A DNA stretch of 64,000 nucleotides from Clostridia bacterium (GCA_017936765.1 JAGBEX010000019.1:1-64000), one strand, 5' to 3'. Shown: positions 18,477 to 27,380, numbered from the stretch's first letter. The notes: generated from the sequence alone by a model not told the origin. A program made the numbers and translations.

Positions 18477-19715
18477 TTAATTGTCCGGTTTGGACATTTC
18501 TTTCTTAATTTCAGACATTTCCTCCAAATTGCTGTCCAGAGGACCAACGCGATAGTCGATCATGATGTTGGAGTTGGGGTATTGTCTGTAGAAAATCTTC
18601 TTGATGCGCTCCATCACCATGTGGCCGGTGGCGTAATTCACGGTAGGAAGCATCATGGCGAACATGGAGGGCGCGAACCGGGTGATGATATCGCCCTTGC
18701 GCAGGTTCTGCGCCAGGATCTGCAAAAGCCCGTTCATGATGCTGTTCTGCCGGATGCTGTCCATCACCTGGCCGTCGTAGGGGCGAACCATCATAATGGC
18801 CAGGAACATGGAGGTTCCCATGCGGCCCACGTTGCGCATCTGCAGGTTGTAGATCTCCTTGAACACCGCGTATTCGCACACATAAGCGTCGCGCTTGCCA
18901 TCGTCCTCCTGAAGTTCCGTGCGGATGGCCTCCAGGTTCAACTCCAGCGTCTTGCCGGAGGTGACGATCTGCTTGTAGAACTCCTGTAATTCCTTGCTGG
19001 GCTGCACGCCCAGGTAGCGGTAGTCCAGCTCCACCACATGCTTGTATTGCTGCAGGGCTTCGCTGGTACGGTTCACGCGGATCAGCGCCTTCATCAGCTC
19101 GATGTGCAGCCGATCGTCGAAATTGTCGACCTCCAGCACCCGGCGGCACACACAGATGACCTCGTTGTAGTCCTCTTTGCCCTTCAGCAGCTCGATGTAA
19201 GCGTACATGGCCTTCAGGAACTGCTCGTGCAGGGTGGCGGCTTCCACCACGGCCCACTCGTTGCGCTCGCTGTTTTGCAGCAGGTCACCGGCGTACAGCG
19301 CCAGCAGCTCCGCAAACAGCGCTTCCTGCGCCGCCAGGGTCAGGTTTTCCTCATTCAAGCCCGCCAGCACCCGGTCGATCTCGTAGAGATCCACCGTCAT
19401 GCCCGGCAAAAGCTCCCAATGGTAAGCACCGCGATCCGCCACCAGGCAGGAACCCAGTTCCGGGGAGATCTGGTTCAGCAGGGTGCGCAGGCGGCTGACC
19501 AGGGTTTTCAGGGCGTTTTCGGGGTTGCTGCTCTTGTCCTCCTGCCACAGGGTGGTGAGGATGCGGTTGTTCGGCACCGACTTGCCCCGGTGGGACAGCA
19601 GCAGCTGGATCAGGCTGGCACCCTTGCGGGACTTGTTCACCAGCAGGTCGATCCTGCGCTCGTTGATGTAAATGGCAAACGTGTCCATCATTTGAATGCG
19701 AATGATGTCGGCCAT
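18477..19715 (-). CDS. SARP-type regulator: winged helix + BTAD + degenerate GGDEF-like domain
   Basis: This 412-residue protein has three parts. Residues about 1-95 look like an OmpR/SARP winged helix (LLSHRGKSVPNNRILTTLW, NALKTLVSRLRTLL). Residues about 100-245 match the bacterial transcriptional activator domain with TPR-like helices (VDLYEID..., LHIELMKALI, ALQQYKHVV, LGVQPSKEL). Residues about 270-400 resemble a GGDEF fold (LRKGDIITRF-APSMF-AMMLP), but the GGDEF signature is replaced by APSMF, so diguanylate cyclase activity is unlikely. The gene starts 30 bases after pilT on the same strand, with GGAGG upstream of the ATG. It may control the pilus operon or the adjacent secreted proteins; this is inferred from position. 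Confidence 0.82.
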   Translation of the reverse strand: MADIIRIQMMDTFAIYINERRIDLLVNKSRKGASLIQLLLSHRGKSVPNNRILTTLWQEDKSSNPENALKTLVSRLRTLLNQISPELGSCLVADRGAYHWELLPGMTVDLYEIDRVLAGLNEENLTLAAQEALFAELLALYAGDLLQNSERNEWAVVEAATLHEQFLKAMYAYIELLKGKEDYNEVICVCRRVLEVDNFDDRLHIELMKALIRVNRTSEALQQYKHVVELDYRYLGVQPSKELQEFYKQIVTSGKTLELNLEAIRTELQEDDGKRDAYVCEYAVFKEIYNLQMRNVGRMGTSMFLAIMMVRPYDGQVMDSIRQNSIMNGLLQILAQNLRKGDIITRFAPSMFAMMLPTVNYATGHMVMERIKKIFYRQYPNSNIMIDYRVGPLDSNLEEMSEIKKEMSKPDN

Positions 19716-19744
19716 GCAATTCTTCCTCCTGCGGGTATCTTATG

Positions 19745-20845
19745 TTAAAAGCGTTTGTTCAAGCCCAGACCCAGGGGGCCATTGGTGGGCGCCACGCGGC
19801 TGCCGCGCTCCATGGTTTCGGGGTGAACGGCGTAGAGCGTGGCCGTTTCCTGGGTGATTTGCCCTTCCTTCACCAGGCGCATCAGCTGAGTATCCATGGA
19901 CATCATGCCAGGGCCGCCGCTGAAAATGGCGTTGTCGATCTGATGGGTCTTGCCCTCGCGGATCAGGTTCTGGATGGCGGGATTCACCGTCATCACCTCA
20001 AACACAGGGGTCAGGCCGCCATCGCGGGTCAGGATCAGCCGCTGGGAGATCACGCCCTTGAGTACCATGGACAGCTGGGCGCGGATCTGGTTCTGCTGCT
20101 CGGCCGGGAAGGCGTCCACAATACGGTCGATGGTCTTGGCTGCGCCTAGCGTGTGCAGCGAGGACAGCAGCAGGTGGCCGGTTTCCGCCGCGGTGATGGC
20201 GGTGGAAATGGTCTCCTGGTCGCGCATTTCACCCAGCATGATCACATCCGGTGCCTGGCGCAGCGAGGCACGCAGCGCACGGGCAAAGGTGGAGGCGTCG
20301 TTGGGAACTTCGCGCTGGCTCACCAGGGACATACGGTGGGGGTGCAGGAATTCAATGGGATCCTCAATGGTAATAATGTGGCCACCGCGGGTGGAATTGA
20401 TGCGATCCACCAGACAGGCCAGGGTGGTACTTTTGCCGTTGCCGGCAGGGCCGGTGACCAGCACCATGCCGCTGCGCAATTCAGCCAGGCTCAGCACCAC
20501 ATCAGGGATGTTCACTTCCTTGGGATCCGGCAGACCGAAGGCCACCACACGGCAGGTGGCAGCCAGGGTGCCGCGCTGGCGGTAGGTATTGCAGCGGAAG
20601 CGGCTCACGTCCCGCACAGAGAAGGAAAAGTCGTCGTCACCCTCGGCATCCAGCACCGAGGTATCGCGGCTGGCCAGGGCATAGGCGGTGCGGATCAGCT
20701 CCTCCGCGTCCGCAGGCATCAGGCGTCCCTGGGTCAGTTCCACCATGCGGCCATGGGATTTCACCATCACCGGGGAGCCGGGAATAATAAAGATATCCGA
20801 GCCGTCCCGCGCCAGGGCGTCCTTCAATAAAGCGATCAGTTCCAT
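19745..20845 (-). CDS. pilT: Type IV pilus retraction-type ATPase PilT
   Basis: This 366-residue secretion ATPase has Walker A GPAGNGKST (about residues 132-140), Asp box ITIEDPIEF, Walker B IMLGEMRD and His box HLLLSSLHT in the expected order. It powers pilus retraction or assembly at the inner face of the membrane. The Walker A has Ala-Gly-Asn where most PilT proteins have Thr-Gly-Ser. I chose ATG 20845 (MELIALLKDALARDGSD), which overlaps the previous gene by 10 bases. The 16-residue upstream extension has no pilT-like sequence. It is the only pilus ATPase in the window; no pilB is present. Confidence 0.93.
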   Translation of the reverse strand: MELIALLKDALARDGSDIFIIPGSPVMVKSHGRMVELTQGRLMPADAEELIRTAYALASRDTSVLDAEGDDDFSFSVRDVSRFRCNTYRQRGTLAATCRVVAFGLPDPKEVNIPDVVLSLAELRSGMVLVTGPAGNGKSTTLACLVDRINSTRGGHIITIEDPIEFLHPHRMSLVSQREVPNDASTFARALRASLRQAPDVIMLGEMRDQETISTAITAAETGHLLLSSLHTLGAAKTIDRIVDAFPAEQQNQIRAQLSMVLKGVISQRLILTRDGGLTPVFEVMTVNPAIQNLIREGKTHQIDNAIFSGGPGMMSMDTQLMRLVKEGQITQETATLYAVHPETMERGSRVAPTNGPLGLGLNKRF

Positions 20846-21279
20846 ATAATTTCTTCGTCCTCCGTTTCCACCGTCAGGGCGTGCTGCGCCCACTTCAGCC
20901 GGGGAGATTCACCCAGGGGCGCGATCTCCACCACGCAGCGCAGCATTCTGTCCCCCTCGGATTCAGTCCAGGAGACCAGATTGTCTTCCAGTTCCATACC
21001 CTCCGGCAGGGTCTCGCCCACCAGCGCCAGATAAGCTTCGTCCTCCGTCGACTGGGCGGCGCAGTCCATCAGCACCGCGTCCAGCGCAGCCAGGGAGCGC
21101 TCGCTTGCATCGTTCAGGGCGTACACCCGCTGGATCATCTCCGCGCTGCGAACGCTCAGGGACAGGTCGTTGCCGGCGCTGATGTAGGTCAGCATACACA
21201 ACACGCACATGCTCAGCACCACGATGATCAGGATCAGCGATGCCGCACCGGGGCCAAGGGCGATCTTCCGCTGCTTCAT
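20836..21279 (-). CDS. Pilin-like/minor pseudopilin-type membrane protein
   Basis: This is a 147-residue protein with a short basic N-terminus (MKQRKIALGPG), a single hydrophobic helix (AASLILIIVVLSMCVLCML) and a soluble domain of about 110 residues. Position and topology suggest a minor pilin or GspK-like pseudopilin lacking Glu5, but sequence alone does not place it in a family. Its ATG overlaps the stop of the upstream pilin-like gene (21276-21279), which implies translational coupling. Confidence 0.7.
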   Translation of the reverse strand: MKQRKIALGPGAASLILIIVVLSMCVLCMLTYISAGNDLSLSVRSAEMIQRVYALNDASERSLAALDAVLMDCAAQSTEDEAYLALVGETLPEGMELEDNLVSWTESEGDRMLRCVVEIAPLGESPRLKWAQHALTVETEDEEIIWN

Positions 21280-21677
21280 GGCTGCACCTCCCCCGATACA
21301 TAGCGCGTGGCCGGTAAAGTGAACAGCGCCTCGCCATGGTACATGGCGGTCAGCTCCACCTGGCGCAGCGCACCGGCGTTATCCTGCGTATATAAATAGG
21401 AAGCGATCAGTTCATATTCGCCGCCGTTCAGGCACCAATCTTCGCCCTCTTTGGCAAAGCCCAGCGCCTCCAGCGCCTGCTCCACGTCGTCTGCGGCATA
21501 GAGCTGCTCGGCCACGTTCTGCGCCTGCATCAGCGCGGCGTTGCTGGCTCCGGCACGGCTGCTGTTCAGCTTGGCTGCGCCGAAGATCTCCATCAGCGTG
21601 GTGGAGGCCAGCATGAAAAACAGCAGCACGATCAGCAGCTCCACCAGGAGCGCATTCACCCTTCCGTTTTCTTTCAT
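21276..21677 (-). CDS. Pilin-like protein with Glu5-type helix
   Basis: This 133-residue protein has an N-terminal helix (ALLVELLIVLLFFMLAS) that looks like a type IV pilin. If the mature protein began at Ala9, the conserved Glu would be at +5. However, the residue before it is Asn rather than the usual Gly of a prepilin peptidase site, so processing is uncertain. The C-terminal domain has a CLNGG segment. It sits in the middle of the pilus operon, with 2 bases separating it from the upstream gene. Confidence 0.72.
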   Translation of the reverse strand: MKENGRVNALLVELLIVLLFFMLASTTLMEIFGAAKLNSSRAGASNAALMQAQNVAEQLYAADDVEQALEALGFAKEGEDWCLNGGEYELIASYLYTQDNAGALRQVELTAMYHGEALFTLPATRYVSGEVQP

Positions 21678-21679
21678 CC

Positions 21680-22177
21680 TTATTCCTCCACGCCAAGGCC
21701 GCTGCGCAGCTGCATCTGCACGGTGCTTTGGCCGCCATCCACGCCGGTGAGTCGCACCGTTAGGAAGCCGTTTTCGATCTCCGGCTCAAAGCCTGCGGCC
21801 TGGCAGATGCTCTCGCCGCTGTCCAGTTCAAAGTCGTATTCGCTGGACATAAAGCTTTCCAGCAGGTAGCCATCATGGCAGTACAGGCGCTTTACATAGC
21901 TTTCGCCGTCGTAATCGGTCTCGATGGCCAGCGCCTTCACGCCATTATGTTCTTCCACGTCAATGCTGCTCACGCCGTCCTCGGCCCACAGGGCGCTGCG
22001 TACCACGGTAGACAGGATGCGCGCCTGGTTGTTGGCGTTGGAGCGCTCCACTGTGCCGCGGTAGACCTGGGCGCCCAGGGTGACCAGCAGGGTACTCATG
22101 GCGGCAAACACCGCCAGCAGCAGCAAAACAAACACGTTTTGGATCATGCGGGGCGGCCGCTTGTCACGAATGCTCAT
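21680..22177 (-). CDS. DUF4860-like pilus-operon membrane protein
   Basis: This 165-residue protein has a basic start (MSIRDKRPPRM), one hydrophobic helix (about residues 15-37) and a beta-rich soluble domain with a Cys pair region (LYCHDGYLLESF and ICQAAGF). It resembles the DUF4860 family often found in clostridial pilus clusters; that assignment is from memory of the family and not certain. Its ATG overlaps the stop of the upstream gene by 4 bases. Probably a minor pilin. Confidence 0.65.
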   Translation of the reverse strand: MSIRDKRPPRMIQNVFVLLLLAVFAAMSTLLVTLGAQVYRGTVERSNANNQARILSTVVRSALWAEDGVSSIDVEEHNGVKALAIETDYDGESYVKRLYCHDGYLLESFMSSEYDFELDSGESICQAAGFEPEIENGFLTVRLTGVDGGQSTVQMQLRSGLGVEE

Positions 22178-22479
22178 GGTGTGCTGCGCCCCCTTTCCAC
22201 CACGCGGATATCAGGCATCACGTTGGAGGCAAAGGCGTCATAGTAGACCATATAGCGCTCTTCGTTGTAACCCAGGCCGTAATGCTCCCGCAGGTATTCG
22301 ATCTCATCAGGGTAAGCGCCCTCCACAGCATAGCAGGTCAGCGCCGCGTTCTTCACGGCATCGCGCACCAGCTTCAGTTCGGCGCCGTCGCTGGCCGTGG
22401 TCACTTTTTCCACCGCCAGGCAAAAGGCCACCACAATGGCCACAAACACGGCCAATGCAGCAATATCCCTGCGTTTCAT
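22174..22479 (-). CDS. Small pilin-like protein
   Basis: This is a 101-residue protein from ATG 22479. AGGAGG lies 11 bases upstream (22491-22496), and a GTG start 12 codons earlier is less well supported. It has an N-terminal hydrophobic helix (AALAVFVAIVVAFCLAV) and a C-terminal domain with TCYAVEGAYPDEIEYL and NVMPDIRV, a pattern seen in small clostridial pseudopilins. It lies directly after pilC. A minor pilin role is inferred. Confidence 0.7.
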   Translation of the reverse strand: MKRRDIAALAVFVAIVVAFCLAVEKVTTASDGAELKLVRDAVKNAALTCYAVEGAYPDEIEYLREHYGLGYNEERYMVYYDAFASNVMPDIRVVERGRSTP

Positions 22480-22516
22480 CCCAGCGCCACCTCCTTTTCT
22501 GAATTGTGCGTTCACC

Positions 22517-23575
22517 TTAGGGCAGATTGGACAGAATGCCCGCCATGGGCAGCATCACCGACAAGAGGATCGCGCCGATGACCACGGACAACAGCGCCAC
22601 CAGCGTAGGCTCGATGATGGCCACCAGCCGGGAGAAGCCGTCCTCCACCTGCTCTTCATAGATCGCAGCGATCTTCGCCATCACCTGGGGTTCGTGGCCG
22701 GAGGCCGCACCCACGCGGATCATGCGGTTGTGGAAATCCTCAAACAGTTTGGACTGGCCCAGCGCCTCGGTGAAGGTCGCCCCCTCGGCCATGGCGGTGC
22801 GCACACCCTCCACCCGGCGGGCAGCTTCCTCGTCCGTGAGGGCGTAGGGAGCCATTTCCAGCGCGCTTTCCATGGGGTAGCCGCTGGAAAGCATCAGCGA
22901 CAGCATACTGGCCACACGGGCGGAAGAAAGCTGCTTGTTGATCTTCTTCAGCGGCGGGAACAGCTGCTGGATCAGGTGCATCACCTTGTCCTTATAGCGG
23001 GTCTTCATCAGCACCAGGCACACCAGCGCAGCAATGCCCACCACGCCGATCAGCGCCAGCACCACCCAGCCAACGGTGGCGCCGATGTTCATCAGCACGC
23101 TGCCGCCCTCGGTAGCGCCCACGCCCAGGCTGTCCAGCACGCGGTTGAACACGGGCAGCACGCGCCACAAAAGCACCAGGATAATCACCACCAGCATGGC
23201 GCCCAGCACCAGGGGATAGGTAATGGCGCTGGATGCGGCGCTGCGGATGCGGCCTTCCCGCTCGTAATACTGGCTCAGCGCCAGCATGATGTCCTCCAGG
23301 CGGCCGGTCTCTTCGCCGATGCCCACCATCTGCACCATATACTGGGGCCATCGGTCGTCCTGGCGCAGCGCCTCATAGAGGGAGCCGGTGGCCTGCATCC
23401 CCTGCAGGATGCTCGCATACAGCTGATCCTCCACCTCGCCCTCTTCCGCCGCCAGCATCTCAATGCCGTCGTAGAGGGTCATGCCGGAATCCAGCATCAG
23501 GGCGATCTGCTCGCAAAAGCTGCTCAGCTCTTCGGGAGCCAGCTTGCGCCGTTTGGCCTTGAGTTCCTTTGCCAT
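22517..23575 (-). CDS. pilC: Type IV pilus/type II secretion inner-membrane platform protein PilC
   Basis: This 352-residue T2SSF-family protein has two T2SSF domains. The first (about 10-130) has LMLDSGMTLYDGIEML and GEETGRLEDIMLALSQYYE. The second (about 215-335) has LSLMLSSGYPMESALE and GAASGHEPQVMAKIAAIYEEQ. Three long membrane helices follow the expected positions. Three consecutive ATG codons occur at 23581, 23578 and 23575; the last has the best spacing (8 bases) from AGGAGG at 23584-23589. It is the platform on which the pilus motor acts. Confidence 0.92.
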   Translation of the reverse strand: MAKELKAKRRKLAPEELSSFCEQIALMLDSGMTLYDGIEMLAAEEGEVEDQLYASILQGMQATGSLYEALRQDDRWPQYMVQMVGIGEETGRLEDIMLALSQYYEREGRIRSAASSAITYPLVLGAMLVVIILVLLWRVLPVFNRVLDSLGVGATEGGSVLMNIGATVGWVVLALIGVVGIAALVCLVLMKTRYKDKVMHLIQQLFPPLKKINKQLSSARVASMLSLMLSSGYPMESALEMAPYALTDEEAARRVEGVRTAMAEGATFTEALGQSKLFEDFHNRMIRVGAASGHEPQVMAKIAAIYEEQVEDGFSRLVAIIEPTLVALLSVVIGAILLSVMLPMAGILSNLP

Positions 23576-23592
23576 CATCATAACCTCCTGGC

Positions 23593-24426
23593 TTAGTAAA
23601 AGCGTTCGATGGTGTATTCCTGGTCCTTGGTCACCGCGTTCAACTCGGCCGTGGGATCGAACAAGATCTCCTTGCCGTCCACAATGGCCACGATCCACGC
23701 GTGATACATACCGTTTTCCAGATTGCCGATCATCAGCCTGGCGGGGATGCCCTGCACGCGCAGCATACACGCGCCCACCGCCGCCAGATCCTGGCAGATG
23801 CCCATGCGCTTCTCAAAGCAATCGTCGATGTCGGGCATCATGCCGGGCTTTACGGTGACCATTTTCACATAGTCGTACACGAAGCCGGTCTTCATAAAGT
23901 TGAAAATCGTGTCGAAGATCTCCTGCTGGCTGGTCATGCCGGCGCACAGCTCGGCGGACTTCAGCACCGCGGGGGAATCCGGCGAATAATTCACATACTG
24001 GTTGGGGAAAAGGAAGGCGGTGTTGGGGTCGGCCATGTTGGCCTTGATGCCCACCTTGCCCTCCTGAGCATACTTTTTGCCGGACACGTTTTTATACAGC
24101 GTACAGTTGTAATTGCCATTGCCCAGCTGCAGGGGGACCACCTCGTATTCGCCCTTGCCGTTCAGGTCGTAGTCCAGGGTCTGGTCGCCGAACTTGACGC
24201 GGAACTTGAGCCGCTTGTCGGTCTTGGGACCCTTGACCATGATGTACCCCTCATCGGCGTGGCTGGCATCGATGGTCAGGCCGCCGTTTTGCTTTTTTGC
24301 TTTGCCGTCAGCGGAAGGCCAATGGGCATTGGGCAGGGAGGCATAGCACAGCACGGCCTGCAACACAAAAAGGGCAGCAAAAACACACGCCAGGCAAATG
24401 CGCGCGCGATTGCTCCCCTTCCTCAT
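23593..24426 (-). CDS. Secreted transglutaminase-like protein
   Basis: This 277-residue protein has an N-terminal signal or membrane anchor (residues about 10-30), a beta-rich middle and a C-terminal transglutaminase-like core. The core has Cys in GICQDLAAVGACMLR, His in MYHAWIVAI and Asp in LFDPTAE, matching the Cys-His-Asp triad of that superfamily. It is the first gene of the pilus operon, with the promoter immediately upstream and pilC 17 bases downstream. Such enzymes can act as proteases or crosslinkers. A role in pilus processing or surface crosslinking is inferred only. Confidence 0.8.
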   Translation of the reverse strand: MRKGSNRARICLACVFAALFVLQAVLCYASLPNAHWPSADGKAKKQNGGLTIDASHADEGYIMVKGPKTDKRLKFRVKFGDQTLDYDLNGKGEYEVVPLQLGNGNYNCTLYKNVSGKKYAQEGKVGIKANMADPNTAFLFPNQYVNYSPDSPAVLKSAELCAGMTSQQEIFDTIFNFMKTGFVYDYVKMVTVKPGMMPDIDDCFEKRMGICQDLAAVGACMLRVQGIPARLMIGNLENGMYHAWIVAIVDGKEILFDPTAELNAVTKDQEYTIERFY

Positions 24427-24463
24427 GGCGATAACCTCCCAAATGGCATACTTATCCAGTTAC

Positions 24464-24492
24464 ATTATAATATGCTTTCTCCCCGATTGCAA
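24464..24492 (-). promoter_or_regulatory. Sigma-A promoter of the pilus operon
   Basis: On the minus strand TTGCAA (24492-24487) and TATAAT (24469-24464) are separated by 17 bases. The start codon at 24426 lies 38 bases downstream of the -10 box. Confidence 0.8.
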
Positions 24493-24563
24493 CCACTATC
24501 CGACAAAAAAACACCCCCAACACACCCCGCTGTGACGCCCGCAAAGCCTTGCAGCACAAGATA

Positions 24564-24592
24564 AAGGGGGCAAAGCCGCAGCCTTGCCCCTT
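24564..24592 (-). terminator. Possible terminator after the 24654-27380 gene
   Basis: An imperfect hairpin (AAGGGGCAAG on the minus strand paired with CTTTGCCCCCTT) lies 60 bases past the stop codon. No clean T-tract follows it. The rest of the 24,493-24,653 gap shows no gene. Confidence 0.4.
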
Positions 24593-24653
24593 GGGTTACA
24601 CAAAATGTGGTTTTTACTCTTATAAAGTACTTTATTCAACCTGTGAACGTTGT

Positions 24654-27380
24654 TTATTCGCCATACTCCACAACTCTTTGCCATTGCTGATCGTAAATAA
24701 TTTGAAGTTCCTCAGGCAAATTGTCGATCACAAAACTGTCTACTGTGTATCCATCAATTTCTGTAGGCAATTCTATCTTTCCGGTTTCTTGCTCGCCCAC
24801 ATATTCCCATATCATTGCTTGCTTGTGCTTCTCATCGCCCACTTCTATCAAATATCTTATGTAGCGCCAGTCGCCACTGGTAATCGCAAAATCGTAGGAA
24901 TGGGTGGGGAAAATCACCTTCTGTCCACCGATCTCAGCGGGCAAATCTGCATCACAAACCACGTTGTGCGGCTCCGGCAAAGTATTTCCCGTAGCATAAT
25001 CGGTAACAAGAACGCGCGTCCACACCAACTCATCTTTCTGCATCTCCGCTGGGCGGTTAATCATTGCGCTTTGGCCTGCGCATTCCCAATCGGTATAGGT
25101 AATCTGCCTCATAACCCTGTTGCTAGGGGCATTGCTAACAATTGGCAAAGAGGTGCCATCACCCCATGCAATAACAGTATCAACAGAGGGAGGTACGATC
25201 TCAATGGCAATAGGATTCGGCACGTAACCATCCAAGGTCGGAGGTATGATCATTGTGTCTCCCCATTCCTGCATCGGATAGTCCACGATTTCAGCCGTTT
25301 TTCTGCCGTCAGGATGGACAAACGCACGGTATTTCCAGCCATCCGCAGTAACAAACGTACCCTCTTCGATTGCACTCTGTGCTGTTACGTCAAAGAAAAC
25401 AGCATTTCCCGCAATTGTTTCAGGCACAGCGTTTGCGTCAATAAACCGCCGCTTGCTGTCCATGTTGCCCTCCGCATCCCAGGATTCAAGAGTAATACTA
25501 TCCAGCGTGATGCTGCTTTCTGTGTCCTGGGTGTAGTTGTAGGCCAGTCGCTCATGGTTCGTGGGCTTTTCGCCAAAGTTCCAGATCATTTTCCCAGTAT
25601 TCACATTCACCCACAGCTTTTCAATTTGCAGCGGCACCAGTTCATATTCAAAGTCCACCACCGTGTAGCCCTCAATGGCCGTGGGGATAAACAGCTCCGT
25701 CTGCCCCTCCGCCAGCTCATAGCCCACAATGGTGGCCGTCTGCTGGGCATCATTCCTGGTGTACAACAGCTCGCCATAGGTGTACACGGTGCCGTCGCTT
25801 TCGCCTGCGCTGTTGTCGGCGTTCAACACTTCTTCCTCCGGGGGCAGGCCAAACCAGTCCGCCATTTCCGCGTCCATCTCGGCGCGGCAAAGCCGCTGGT
25901 AGTCAAACAGCTCCACGCCCTCGTTCAGCGTCGGATGCAGGAGCAGCTTGTGTCCCCGCAGCTCCGTGGGCAGCGTTGCCGGGTCGATGCCCACCCGCAC
26001 CGACCAGATGTTTTCCTGGTGGTCATAGGGCATTTCCACCTGGCATTCCACCAGGGCATAGTCGTCCTCGCCCATCTCCGGGAAGGCCAGGCGCAGCGCC
26101 GGGTCGGCCTGCACCATGGCATAGTCCGCATAAACCATTTTGCAATAGGCATTGCCTCTAGGCAGAGATTCCTGCATGGTCAGCTGGCCATACGCGCCAT
26201 AGGGAATGTAGAACGTGCGGATGTCCTCGCCCAGGTTGTCCAGATACAGCCACACAAACTGGTTCTCCACAAAGTCCGTGGGAACCACCACTTCCCTGGC
26301 GCCCTCCGGCAGTTCGACATCCACAATGGCGGGATCGCCGAATTGGTCGCGATACCAGCACTCGCCCATCAGCTCCGCAAACGCACCCGTCCCCAGGGCG
26401 GTGGTGTTCACCCGGTGGCCGTCCAATTCCTTGGGGAAGTCCTCTGCTTTCAGATAGGGAATACCCGGCTCAATGCGGTGATCCGTCTCATAGTAGGATC
26501 CTTCCTCCACCAGCTCGCCGTTTTCCGTGCGGAACCGGCGCATGGTCATCAACGCAATATCACCGGGCTGGAGGTCCTTCACGTCAGAATACTGCTTGGC
26601 ATCCTCGGCAGAGATATAGAAGACCTCCGTCAGGGTGCGCCCCTCCGCCGGGTTGATGATGCCGCCGCCCCAGGACGTGTAGACGACCTCCACCTGCTCC
26701 GGGATGGTCTCGCCCTCCACATACACCGCCAGGTTATTCCAGTAAACAGGGATGAACACGTAGTTCTGCCCCTCGGCCAGGCGAATGTCCACGATCTCCG
26801 CACGGCCGCCCGGACGGCTGGCGAAGGTCATGCCCGGCTCGGTGCTGACATTGGTGAGTATATTGTGATGCACCCTGTGTCCGCCCAGCTCCTGGGGGAA
26901 GTCCAGGTTGGCAACCTCCGCTGCAGGCAGGGCGCTTTGCACCGGCATATTGTCCTCACCCCGGCGGATGCTGGCTGCCTCGGCCAGGGCAATGTCCCCT
27001 TCGGCCATGTTGGGCAGCTTGGCCTTGTAGTCCGCATTGGCCTGCACCAGCGCGTAGTCCACATAAATGATCTCCGTCAATTCCCTGCCCACAGGCGGCA
27101 GAATGCCCGCATTGGACTGGTAGGCGTAGACCGTCTTCACGGATTCCGGCAGGCCTTGCAGATCTGCCGCTGTCACAGGATATCCACCCAATTCCATCGG
27201 GATGAACACATAGTCCTGTCCCTCCGGCAGATGGTAGCCCATGATCAGCACGGACTTGGTTTCCATCCAGGCCAGATCCTGAACAAAATAGTCGAATTCG
27301 CCTTCGGTTTGGAGTCCCTCCGCCGCTGCGCCAAAGGCACACAGCAGCAGAACCAAAAGCAGTACAAGGTATTTTCGCAT
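24654..27380 (-). CDS. Large secreted protein with repeated modules, unknown function
   Basis: This 908-residue protein starts at ATG 27380 (MRKYLVLLLVLLLCAFGAAAEG, a signal peptide), with AAAGGA nine bases upstream. Modules of about 150-170 residues recur. Each has a strand pair like GYELAEGQTELFIPTAIEGYTV or MGYHLPEGQDYVFIPMELGGYPV, then a segment of VYVDYALVQA or ITYTDWECAGQ type, and then ELxGHRV or EIGGQKV. The IP-x-x-I-x-GYxV pattern recalls cell-surface leucine-rich/BspA-like repeats, but the match is loose. It ends in EYGE with no anchor. It lies 112 bases after the CE15 esterase gene on the same strand, so co-expression is likely. Confidence 0.78.
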   Translation of the reverse strand: MRKYLVLLLVLLLCAFGAAAEGLQTEGEFDYFVQDLAWMETKSVLIMGYHLPEGQDYVFIPMELGGYPVTAADLQGLPESVKTVYAYQSNAGILPPVGRELTEIIYVDYALVQANADYKAKLPNMAEGDIALAEAASIRRGEDNMPVQSALPAAEVANLDFPQELGGHRVHHNILTNVSTEPGMTFASRPGGRAEIVDIRLAEGQNYVFIPVYWNNLAVYVEGETIPEQVEVVYTSWGGGIINPAEGRTLTEVFYISAEDAKQYSDVKDLQPGDIALMTMRRFRTENGELVEEGSYYETDHRIEPGIPYLKAEDFPKELDGHRVNTTALGTGAFAELMGECWYRDQFGDPAIVDVELPEGAREVVVPTDFVENQFVWLYLDNLGEDIRTFYIPYGAYGQLTMQESLPRGNAYCKMVYADYAMVQADPALRLAFPEMGEDDYALVECQVEMPYDHQENIWSVRVGIDPATLPTELRGHKLLLHPTLNEGVELFDYQRLCRAEMDAEMADWFGLPPEEEVLNADNSAGESDGTVYTYGELLYTRNDAQQTATIVGYELAEGQTELFIPTAIEGYTVVDFEYELVPLQIEKLWVNVNTGKMIWNFGEKPTNHERLAYNYTQDTESSITLDSITLESWDAEGNMDSKRRFIDANAVPETIAGNAVFFDVTAQSAIEEGTFVTADGWKYRAFVHPDGRKTAEIVDYPMQEWGDTMIIPPTLDGYVPNPIAIEIVPPSVDTVIAWGDGTSLPIVSNAPSNRVMRQITYTDWECAGQSAMINRPAEMQKDELVWTRVLVTDYATGNTLPEPHNVVCDADLPAEIGGQKVIFPTHSYDFAITSGDWRYIRYLIEVGDEKHKQAMIWEYVGEQETGKIELPTEIDGYTVDSFVIDNLPEELQIIYDQQWQRVVEYGE

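Noticed and set aside
16613..18989. Plus-strand open frames opposite the two stalk proteins
   Set aside because: They translate to Ser/Gly or His/Arg low-complexity chains, a by-product of the Pro/Glu/Thr codons on the other strand.
22397..23596. Plus-strand frame opposite pilC
   Set aside because: His/Gln-rich translation; pilC is clear on the other strand.
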